Part shown: positions 16,901-23,672 of the stretch, piece by piece
Position numbering within the stretch: the first letter of the stretch is position 1
Layout: each line of letters starts with the position of its first letter
Assembly: GCA_046349315.1 (NCBI GenBank)
Contig: JAXMCQ010000029.1
Span: forward strand, 1-64,000
Source of the DNA: JAEUMG01 sp046349315
GTDB lineage: Bacteria; Pseudomonadota; Alphaproteobacteria; Rhizobiales; Aestuariivirgaceae
DNA length: 64,000 bases
Direction: 5' to 3'
The notes under the pieces: model-generated
The model's database searches: none
The model's input: only the letters and a program-made list of their open reading frames with translations
What the model was told of the DNA's origin: nothing
Made by a program: the position numbers and the translations under genes

Positions 16901-17987
16901 ACCCGCTCGCGTTCGAATTCACGCCCATGGCCGTCGACTGCGAAGCGCTGGCATTGGCATTCACGCCAACCGCCGTCGAGAAAGTCCCCGAAGCGTTGGA
17001 GTTCTGGCCGACTGCAGTCGATTCAAATGCACTGGCGTTAGCCGACTGCCCAACCGCTGTTGAGCTTGAACCAGAGGCATTCGCCGAAGTGCCGAGCGCT
17101 GTCGAATTGCCGCCCGAGGCGTTCGAGTTCTGGCCGAGCGCCGAGGCGTTGAAGCCCGAGGCATTCGAATTCTGGCCAACCGCCGTCGAGAACGAACCTG
17201 AGGCATTCGAACTCTGCCCAACTGCCGTACTCGAGGCACCCGAGGCGTTTGCGTTCTCGCCGTTCGCAGTCGAGTTGGAACCCGAGGCAGTCGATGAATG
17301 GCCGGTAGCGGTGCTGTTCGAGCCAGAGGCATTGGCGTTATTGCCCAACGCCGTACTGGATGCCGCAGAAGCGGTCGCATCTTCGCCGATCGCCGTGCTC
17401 TCATTGCCCGAGGCCGTGGCATCCTGGCCAACCGCCGTGCTGTTCAAGCCCGAAGCGGTTGAGTTTTGACCGACCGCGGTAGCGTCATTGGCAGTGGCGT
17501 TGGCGTCCTGGCCGATCGCCGTGCTGTTAGTACCGGTCGCATCAGATTCAGCGCCAATCGCTGTGCTCGAGGTGCCCGAAGCGTTTGAGTTCTGGCCAAC
17601 CGCCGTTGAGCTGGCGCCAGAAGCATTCGAATTTTCGCCGACTGCCGTCGAAAAATTACCCGACGCGTTCGCTTGATTACCGACAGCCGTTGAGGACGAC
17701 CCCGTAGCAACCGCACTCGACCCCACCGCGGTCGAATTTGACCCCAAGGCGGTTGCGTTAACACCGCAAGCTAAGTTCGAATTGCTGAGCCCGCCAGCGC
17801 CGTCATTTGCGCCACCAGTTCCAACGAAAGGGAAGGCCGCCTGCGTCACGATGCAGTTCCTGGCAAGCGCCGGACTGGCCGACATGCCAAAGGTCGCAAC
17901 ACACGCCAAAGCGGCCAGACTTGCTGAACCCAATATCCCCTTGGAGCTCAATAAACGCCTCGCTCCAGTCCCGATCGTGAAAGCCAT
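13941..17987 (-). CDS. Trimeric autotransporter (YadA-like) adhesin with very long head
   Basis: 1348 residues from the ATG at 17987, preceded by a GGGAG site 7 nt upstream; upstream in-frame ATGs lack one. An extended signal peptide (SLAALACVATFGMSASPALA) comes first. From about residue 70 to 1225 there are some 80 head repeats of 14 residues of the type STAVGQNSNASG, the left-handed beta-roll of YadA heads. The last 110 residues (GVAMAMALGS, WYGNYEGTSALGFAGAFKV, GGRIGGIWAF) match the YadA anchor that forms the trimeric outer-membrane barrel. Almost no coiled-coil stalk separates head and anchor. The chain ends nine residues after the usual terminal aromatic (GSAPPVYTK), which is odd. Expected role: surface adhesion. 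Repeats near the anchor are Tyr- and acid-rich. Confidence 0.88.
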   Translation of the reverse strand: MAFTIGTGARRLLSSKGILGSASLAALACVATFGMSASPALARNCIVTQAAFPFVGTGGANDGAGGLSNSNLACGVNATALGSNSTAVGSSAVATGSSSTAVGNQANASGNFSTAVGENSNASGASSTAVGQNSNASGTSSTAIGAESDATGTNSTAIGQDANATANDATAVGQNSTASGLNSTAVGQDATASGNESTAIGEDATASAASSTALGNNANASGSNSTATGHSSTASGSNSTANGENANASGASSTAVGQSSNASGSFSTAVGQNSNASGFNASALGQNSNASGGNSTALGTSANASGSSSTAVGQSANASAFESTAVGQNSNASGTFSTAVGVNANASASQSTAMGVNSNASGSSSTALGVDANASGSNSTAVGENSNATGSESTALGADASASGSNSTAVGQGANASGSNSTAVGENSSASGSSSTALGQSANASGSFSTAVGQNSNASGFNASALGQNSNASGLDSTALGTSANASGSFSTAVGQNSNASGFNASALGQNSNASGSNSTALGTSANASGTSSTAVGQSANASAFESTAVGQNSNASGTFSTAVGVNANASAAQSTAMGVNSNASGSSSTALGVDANASGSNSTAVGESSNASGNESTALGADASASGSNSTAVGQGANASNSSSTAVGENSNASGAHSTALGQSSNAQGNWSTALGQNSFATDDSTAVGEDANASGSSSTAVGENSNASGAHSTALGQSSNAQGNWSTALGQNSFATDDSTAVGEDANASGSSSTAVGENSNASGAHSTALGQSSNAQGNWSTAVGQNSFATDDSTAVGEDANASGSSSTAVGENSNASGAHSTALGQSSNAQGNWSTAVGQNSFATDDSTAVGEDANASGSSSTAVGENSNASGAHSTALGQSSNAQGNWSTAVGQNSFATNDSTALGEDASASGAQSTALGENSSASGNNTTATGQNATAIGNSDSAFGQDAYANGSQATALGQNSNAIGFHATALGADSTANDWATAVGQNSFAADNSVAVGEDASASGTRSTAVGENSSASGQNSTALGQSSNASGSFSTALGQNSTASGYESTSVGEDSEASGNYSTALGEYANATNYGATAVGQASFATGSYSTAVGHDAYAEGYDSTAVGDNAYAYNSATAVGEDAYASGSGSTALGEDSTASGDESTAVGQYAYASNYEATAVGQNSYATGAYSTAVGANSSAEYYNSAAFGNGAQATRDNQQVFGTSDNTYTMAGIASQASRNAQHGKVEFVTSDQDGNLATAGGNFFQHLDDLDGGVAMAMALGSIGYLPEYKQGAVAGWYGNYEGTSALGFAGAFKVTDDFQIEGGLAVSLDGDTQVGGRIGGIWAFGSAPPVYTK
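15288..16062 (-). repeat. 165-bp tandem repeat inside the adhesin gene, about 4.7 copies
   Basis: A unit of exactly 165 bp (55 codons: three 14-mers and one 13-mer head repeat) recurs; the marker CGAGTGAGCA lies at 15351, 15516, 15681, 15846 and 16011. Copies differ at only a few bases, for example gccaacc versus gccaagagcc, so the array is recent. Because the unit is a multiple of 3, copy-number change keeps the frame and alters head length. Confidence 0.93.
16070..17207 (-). repeat. Long duplication within the adhesin gene, 672-bp offset
   Basis: About 465 bp starting near 16070 recurs from near 16742 with an offset of exactly 672 bp (16 repeats of 14 codons), with scattered substitutions; for example gcgccctggccaaccgccgt is at 16075 and 16747. 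Nested in it, a 126-bp offset repeat (3 x 14 codons) links 16475 and 16601. This older, more diverged layer sits next to the younger 165-bp array. Confidence 0.85.
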
Positions 17988-18103
17988 GTCTTTCTCCCGC
18001 TTCATAAATTCGCGCTTAGGCCGTGGTGACACCCCGACTCTTACGACAAGAAATTACCGATCGTTCACGCCACAAACAAGCAATGGATCGTTTTGAGAGT
18101 CAC

Positions 18104-18148
18104 AATCGGGCCATAAGTTGCAAAAAAACAACACATTGTGGCCCGATT
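18104..18148. promoter_or_regulatory. Inverted repeat upstream of the adhesin gene
   Basis: A perfect 10-bp inverted repeat, AATCGGGCCA at 18104-18113 and TGGCCCGATT at 18139-18148, with a 25-nt A-rich spacer. It lies between the sulfotransferase genes and the adhesin start, about 120 bp upstream of the latter. It could be a weak terminator for the opposite strand, or an operator or mRNA hairpin. There is no long T-run on either side, so an operator or regulatory hairpin is as likely. Confidence 0.45.
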
Positions 18149-18257
18149 TTAACGGGATGCGGAGGTCGTGTTTCGGGATTCATCAAATGACTCCAAGGGA
18201 TTGCGACTGAAGCCGAGATACAACCCGAAGTCGCGCGGAGTCACCTATCGATAACGC

Positions 18258-20021
18258 TCAAACCGCCGACCAAGCCTCGGGGTCGCCGAGAATGGGGCGC
18301 CAGGGCTGGATGTGACGCTCATAATTGCGCCACCGCTCCACCGACCGTGAATGGATCTTCTCGCGCACTTGCTGAGCGCTGGCTGTTCTCACCCTACGCT
18401 CGTTAGTATCGAAGGCAAGGCAGCGTTCATCGAAGGGAAGCTCGCAGAAATCGAGGATTTTGCGGACCTCCTCCTCCGGATGTGCGATCAGCGTCTCATA
18501 GCGCTGCTGGAAGATCCTGCCCGGCATGGCCTCTTCCCAATGGGCGATCGTGTTCTTGAAAATATTGTAGAATTTGGCGACATCCTCCATGCCGTAGCAA
18601 TATTCATGGAAGGCCGAGAACAGGCTGCCATACGCAGAAATGCACGAATCATAGGGATTGCGGCGCATGCAGATAATCTTGGCATTGGGGAGCGCAAGAC
18701 TGATCAGGCCGGCATGCAGCCAGTTGCCAACCAGCTTATCGCTGATTCGCGGCGATTCCCTTCCGTAACGTTCACGCATCCGGTCAATATAACCCTGACC
18801 GATTCGGGTAAACTCGGCCTCCGTATGATCCTTCAGTGTGGCGGCAAGCTCCGGAAAGATCGTGTTCTCATCGGCGCCCACAACCTGAGGATGACTGGCC
18901 AGAATCTGCTCCATTAAGGTTGTGCCCGACCGAATCATCCCGACAATGAAGATTGGCGTGTTGTCGGTCACCGTCGATCGCGGTGCTGTGGCGAGGAATT
19001 CCCGCGTGTATTTCTGGCATACCCGCGCGGCAACCGCCTGTTCCTTCTGAATGTTGAAGGGTGCGCCGGCGCGCTTCAGCTTGTTGCCAATATGCCAGCA
19101 GGCGAAAGCATCGTCATAAAGTTTATTCGCATCGAATGTTCGCCCGAGGCCGAACGCCAGATACATCCGATCGGCATCCGGTGTATTCGGATCACCGTAG
19201 AGCCGGCGCATCGCCAGTACCGCCGGATCGTCCATCTTGAGCTTTACCGTTACGGCAAGTTGAAAATATGGCTCTCCCCGCGACGGATCGATCTCAATCG
19301 CGGTGCGCAGGGCGTCCGCTGATTCCGTCGTCTTGCCGATGTGATTGAGCACCGTACCCAGGTTGAGCCAGGCAACAAAGTGTTGTGGGTCGTATTCGAC
19401 GGATTTCCGATAACACTCCGCCGCCTCATCAAGCTTATCGAGATCACGCAGGAAATTGCCCATGTTGTTATGGGCGAGTGCCGATTTCGGATCGACCTCC
19501 AAAGCCCGGCGGGTGAGCGCGATCGCCTCTTCGGGATTTTTGTACCGCAGCATATTGCCGAGATTGATCAGCACATCGCGGTAGCGTGGATTGGCTTCGA
19601 GCGCCTTGCGATAGCAATCTTCGGCCTGGGCCGGCCGGTTTGTTTCGGCGAACACGCGCCCTAATCCGCGCCAGGCCACAGCATAATTCGGCTTCAGTTC
19701 TATTGCCTTGCGATACTCAGCCTCCGCTTCGTCCTTGAAGCCGACGTTCCAAAGAGCGTTCCCGTACGTGTTATGAGCCTCAGGGGCTTTCGGGTTAATC
19801 TCGATAGAGTATTTGAGATAGGGCAGCGCCCCTCCCGAATGACCGCGTTCGAGAATGAGCAGTCCAAGATTATGAAGCGCATTGGCGCTTTTGGGATTGA
19901 GATTTAGGACTTGCAGATAGAGGGCCTCCGCCTCAAGACGCTTTCCGGCATTTTGTGCCGCGAGTGCCGCCTTGAACTGGATTTCGGCCTGACGGATTGA
20001 ATCAGTAGACACGATGGACAA
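18258..20021 (-). CDS. TPR-repeat sulfotransferase (third of three)
   Basis: 587 residues. Residues about 10-290 are eight or so TPR units (ALHNLGLLILERG, AHNTYGNALWNVG and so on). Residues about 345-580 are a PAPS-dependent sulfotransferase domain: the 5'-phosphosulfate loop is FIVGMIRSGTTLMEQIL and the 3'-phosphate site RRNPYDSCISAYGS. The fold and loop resemble tyrosyl-protein sulfotransferases and Sulfotransfer_3. No signal peptide or membrane segment is seen, so the enzyme is cytoplasmic unless exported by other means. TPR arrays usually bind protein, suggesting a protein or peptide substrate. It is the last of three paralogues and lies 270 bp upstream of the adhesin start on the same strand. 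Confidence 0.9.
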   Translation of the reverse strand: MSIVSTDSIRQAEIQFKAALAAQNAGKRLEAEALYLQVLNLNPKSANALHNLGLLILERGHSGGALPYLKYSIEINPKAPEAHNTYGNALWNVGFKDEAEAEYRKAIELKPNYAVAWRGLGRVFAETNRPAQAEDCYRKALEANPRYRDVLINLGNMLRYKNPEEAIALTRRALEVDPKSALAHNNMGNFLRDLDKLDEAAECYRKSVEYDPQHFVAWLNLGTVLNHIGKTTESADALRTAIEIDPSRGEPYFQLAVTVKLKMDDPAVLAMRRLYGDPNTPDADRMYLAFGLGRTFDANKLYDDAFACWHIGNKLKRAGAPFNIQKEQAVAARVCQKYTREFLATAPRSTVTDNTPIFIVGMIRSGTTLMEQILASHPQVVGADENTIFPELAATLKDHTEAEFTRIGQGYIDRMRERYGRESPRISDKLVGNWLHAGLISLALPNAKIICMRRNPYDSCISAYGSLFSAFHEYCYGMEDVAKFYNIFKNTIAHWEEAMPGRIFQQRYETLIAHPEEEVRKILDFCELPFDERCLAFDTNERRVRTASAQQVREKIHSRSVERWRNYERHIQPWRPILGDPEAWSAV

Positions 20022-20024
20022 ACC

Positions 20025-21800
20025 TCACTGAACGCTTGCGAGCATCGCCTTCCACTCGCCCAGATGTTTCTCGTAGTTGCGCCAACGGCCGATAGAACGC
20101 GTATGCAGTTGCTCCCGGACCTGCTGCGAACTGGCTGTCCTGACGCGACGGTCGGAATTGTAAAATTCTAGGCATTTTTCATCGAAGGGCAAATTGCAAT
20201 AGTCCAGCACCATGCGCACCACCCTTTCGGGATCGCCCACCAGGTCCTCATAGCGCTGATGCAGGATTCGGCCGGGCAAGACCTTGTCCCAATGGTTCAT
20301 GAGACCGGAATAGAGCTGGTAGAATTGGGCGAGTTCATGCATGTCATAGGCATAATGGTGCATCTGCGCGAACAAGGTAGAGTAGATCGAAAGACACACG
20401 TCATAGGGATCACGCCGCATGTGAATGATCTTTGCGTTCGGGAGGATCAGGTGAATGAGCCCGACGAACAGGAAATTCCCCGGAAGCTTATCGGTGATGA
20501 GGCGCGGGCCATCGCCGAAACGTTGCCTCAGGCGGCCAATATAGGCTTCGCCCATCGCGGTGAGGTCTTTCGCGCTCACCGACCTAAGCCAGTCAGGATA
20601 GGTTTGGCCCGACTTGGGCTTGAAACCGAAGGCGATCTCGGGGATCCACTGCAATTCATCGGCGCCGGCAACCTGGGGGTGACTAGCCAGGATTTGCTCC
20701 ATCAAGGTCGTCCCGGAGCGCATCATGCCGACGATGAATACTGGCGTTTCGTCATTGACAGCCGAGCGCGGCGCCTTAGCGAAAAACTCCTTGGTAAAGA
20801 CGGCGCGAGTGCGCTCCATAAGAGCCTCTTCGCCGGCAATATTGAAGGTAAGCGACGCCCGCTTTAGCCGGTTTCCTTCGCGAAAGTAGTCGAACGCCTT
20901 GTCGTATTGGCCGTTGTCATTGAACACCCGCCCCAGCGCGAAGGCGAGATGCATCTTATCCCTCGCCGGAATTGCAGGCTCGTCATAGTAGAACTGCATC
21001 GACGCGACGACCGGCGCGTCCAGCGGAACTTTCATGGTTGACGCAAGCTGCATATAGGGCTCGCCGAAACGGGGAGCGACCTCGATGGCTCGTCTCAGCG
21101 CGGTGACCGAATCGGCCTTCCGACCGAGGTGATTGAGAACGGTGCCGAGATTGAGCCAAGCCAGAGCGTATTGGGGATTGAGTTCCGCTGCCCGGCGATA
21201 ACTTGCCTGTGCATTTTCAAGGTCATCAAGATCGCGATGAAGATTTCCTAGATTGTTGAAGCCGAGTTCGTATTTAGGAGCGGCCGTCGTAAGCTTCTTC
21301 AGAAGCTTGAGCGCCTCTTCCTTTCGATTCTGGGTCCGCAGTACGTTGCTGAGATTTAGCATGGCCTCGGCATAGTCCGGGCGAGCTGCCAAGGCTTTCC
21401 TGTAGGCCGCCTCCGCCTGCTGCAGCTGTTGGCTGTCAGCAAGCAGGTTTCCCAGATTAAACCATGCAAGCGCATAACTTGGCTTGATATCGGTGGCACG
21501 CCTGTAGGCAGCTTCGGCCTCCGTAGTTTTCCCGAACGATCGCCACGCATTTCCGAGCGTGTTATGGGCCTCGGCGATAGCGGGATTGAGCTTAATCGCA
21601 TACTGCAGATATGCGAGGGCCTGACCGGGCTGGCCACGATCGAGCTTGATCAGGCCAAGATTGTGTTGGGCATCAGCGTGATCAGGCTGAACTGTAAGAA
21701 CGCCATAATAGGCCGCTTCGGCTTCATCGAGCTTCCGCGCGTTCTGAAGTTTCAAAGCGCTCTCAAATTCCGCCTGAACGATCTTCTCAGCATTTGCCAT
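20025..21800 (-). CDS. TPR-repeat sulfotransferase (second of three)
   Basis: 591 residues with the same layout as its neighbours: N-terminal TPR array (about 10-290, e.g. AYYGVLTVQPDHADAQHNLG), then a sulfotransferase domain with the PAPS loop FIVGMMRSGTTLMEQILASH near residue 350 and RRDPYDVCLSIYSTLF as the 3'-phosphate-binding segment. The C-terminal motif RRVRTASSQQVREQLHTRSI is shared by all three and probably contributes to the acceptor site. It ends 3 bp before the next paralogue, so they are cotranscribed. Divergence between copies is substantial, indicating old duplication and perhaps different acceptors. Confidence 0.9.
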   Translation of the reverse strand: MANAEKIVQAEFESALKLQNARKLDEAEAAYYGVLTVQPDHADAQHNLGLIKLDRGQPGQALAYLQYAIKLNPAIAEAHNTLGNAWRSFGKTTEAEAAYRRATDIKPSYALAWFNLGNLLADSQQLQQAEAAYRKALAARPDYAEAMLNLSNVLRTQNRKEEALKLLKKLTTAAPKYELGFNNLGNLHRDLDDLENAQASYRRAAELNPQYALAWLNLGTVLNHLGRKADSVTALRRAIEVAPRFGEPYMQLASTMKVPLDAPVVASMQFYYDEPAIPARDKMHLAFALGRVFNDNGQYDKAFDYFREGNRLKRASLTFNIAGEEALMERTRAVFTKEFFAKAPRSAVNDETPVFIVGMMRSGTTLMEQILASHPQVAGADELQWIPEIAFGFKPKSGQTYPDWLRSVSAKDLTAMGEAYIGRLRQRFGDGPRLITDKLPGNFLFVGLIHLILPNAKIIHMRRDPYDVCLSIYSTLFAQMHHYAYDMHELAQFYQLYSGLMNHWDKVLPGRILHQRYEDLVGDPERVVRMVLDYCNLPFDEKCLEFYNSDRRVRTASSQQVREQLHTRSIGRWRNYEKHLGEWKAMLASVQ

Positions 21801-21815
21801 CTGGAGGCCCCCGCT

Positions 21816-23576
21816 TCAACTTACAGCCAACGCAGCCTTCAACGGCCGCAAATGACGTTCGTAAGGCTTCCATCGGCCGACGGAATTGGCATTCAATCGC
21901 TCGCGCACCTGACTCGCGCTTGCAGTCGCGACTGTCCGCTCTGTTGCGTGGAAATTGAGGCAAGCCGGGTGGAACTCAAGCTGACAAAAATCTAGCACCC
22001 TGCGGATTTCCCGTTCTGGATCTGCCACCAGGGCTTCGTAAGACTGTGAATGGATTTTGTGGCCGAAAAGGCTCATCCAATGCTTCATCACCTGCTCAGA
22101 AAAACGACTGTATTGCCCTATCTCCTTGAGATCGTACGCATAGGGATGGCCTTCCGTGAACAGAATACTAAATATAGATAACCCAACATCCATGGGGTCT
22201 CGTTTCATGTAAATGATGCGCGCGTTCGGCAGGATGCGATCGATCAGTCCGAGAAAGAGGAAGTTTTGGGGCATTTTGTCGGTAACGAACAGCGCGTCGG
22301 TACCGAAAGCCTCGCGGACTCGCCTTAAATACTTCCGGCCCATCACCGTCGCATCGTCTTGAGTCATTCCCTCGATACAATTCGGATAGAGCTTGGACGT
22401 TTCTGTACGAAGTTCATCGACGATATCCTGAATGTAGGTCAGCTCGCCGCCGCCCCCAACTTGCGGATGGCTCGCGAGTATCTGCTCCATCAGAGTCGTG
22501 CCGGAACGCATCATACCAACGATGAAAATAGGGCTGGCATCCTCAATCGTTGACTTGGGTAGAGTTTGGAGGCGGTGCGGTGTGAAAAAATCCCGGATCC
22601 TCTTCAGCGCGAGGTCTTCAGACCTGATGTCATATCTATAACTTTCGCGGTGGAGCCGATTACCCGCCGCAAAATAGCCAAACGCGCGATCCCACTGTCC
22701 CGCCTGATCGAATATTCGACCCAAGGCAAAGGCATAGTGCTTCTTGTCTTCATTGCGGGTCAAGGGAGCCTCGTAAAGCGATTGCATGTAGGCGACGAGA
22801 CCATCGTCGGGATTGATCTTCTCAACCTGCACGAGATGCCGGTAAGCGTCGGCGTGGAACGGATTGAGCTCGAAGGCCTTCCGAAAACTCGCAGCGGACT
22901 CGGCCGCCCTGCCCGTTTCGCGTAGAACGTTTCCCAAATTGAAATGAGCAATCGCCAGTTTAGGATCGCACGCGATTGCAGTTCGGTAACTTTCCTCCGC
23001 TTCGCTAGTAAGGTTGAAATCTCTTTTGATATTCCCAATGTTGTTGTGGGCCATCGCGAATTTCGGATTGATCGCAAGTGCGCGCCCAAGCGCCTCAAGC
23101 GCCTCTGCGCGCCGATTGAGAGATCGCAGGACGTTCGAAAGGTTGTTGTGGGGTTCAGCATAACGCGGGTCAAGCTCGGCGGCTCTGACCAAGTACTGCT
23201 CGGCCTCTTCATTACGTCCTAACGAGTGGAACAGATTCCCGAGATTGAACTGAAAAAGCGCTGACTGGGGCTCCAATTCGATAGCCTTGCGATACTCCGC
23301 CTCGGCATCCGAAAGTCGCCCGATACGCACCAAGGCGTTTGCAAGACTATTATGAGCGTCCGGCAGGTCAGGTTTTAGTTCCGCTGCGTACCAAAATAGA
23401 GGAATGGCAGCGCCGGCGCCCGAATTGGCAAGTAATATTAGCCCGAGATTGTGATATGCTAACGCGTTTCCGGGATCAGCATTGAGAACTTCATTATAAA
23501 GCCTCGCGGCTTCCTGGCTTTTGCCCGCCGTCTGCTTGGCGAGCGCCAATTGAAACTTGTCTTGTTGCACAACCAC
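21816..23576 (-). CDS. TPR-repeat sulfotransferase (first of three)
   Basis: 586 residues. Residues about 1-285 are TPR units (ALAYHNLGLILLANSG, PHNNLSNVLRSLNRR). The sulfotransferase half starts near 340 with FIVGMMRSGTTLMEQILASH and has KRDPMDVGLSIFSILF as 3'-phosphate site. It transfers sulfate from PAPS to an unknown acceptor. It is the first gene of the trio; an AT-richer promoter region lies upstream (23577-23672). Its own sequence is somewhat more AT-rich than the flanking mscS gene, a weak hint of acquisition. No PAPS synthesis genes (cysDNC) are in the window. Confidence 0.9.
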   Translation of the reverse strand: MVVQQDKFQLALAKQTAGKSQEAARLYNEVLNADPGNALAYHNLGLILLANSGAGAAIPLFWYAAELKPDLPDAHNSLANALVRIGRLSDAEAEYRKAIELEPQSALFQFNLGNLFHSLGRNEEAEQYLVRAAELDPRYAEPHNNLSNVLRSLNRRAEALEALGRALAINPKFAMAHNNIGNIKRDFNLTSEAEESYRTAIACDPKLAIAHFNLGNVLRETGRAAESAASFRKAFELNPFHADAYRHLVQVEKINPDDGLVAYMQSLYEAPLTRNEDKKHYAFALGRIFDQAGQWDRAFGYFAAGNRLHRESYRYDIRSEDLALKRIRDFFTPHRLQTLPKSTIEDASPIFIVGMMRSGTTLMEQILASHPQVGGGGELTYIQDIVDELRTETSKLYPNCIEGMTQDDATVMGRKYLRRVREAFGTDALFVTDKMPQNFLFLGLIDRILPNARIIYMKRDPMDVGLSIFSILFTEGHPYAYDLKEIGQYSRFSEQVMKHWMSLFGHKIHSQSYEALVADPEREIRRVLDFCQLEFHPACLNFHATERTVATASASQVRERLNANSVGRWKPYERHLRPLKAALAVS

Positions 23577-23672
23577 CTTCCAACCAACGGCGAGGGCGAA
23601 AACGCGCCTTAATCGGCTCTTCTCACTGTGGCGTCAAGCACCGGTTGTCACGATTGACGGCGTGCATATGGA

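Noticed and set aside
15050..17469. Long open frames on both strands in other frames across the adhesin gene (up to 479 codons)
   Set aside because: They are by-products of the GC-rich 42-bp repeat period, which keeps all frames open; translations are Arg/Ser- or Pro/Glu-rich low complexity.
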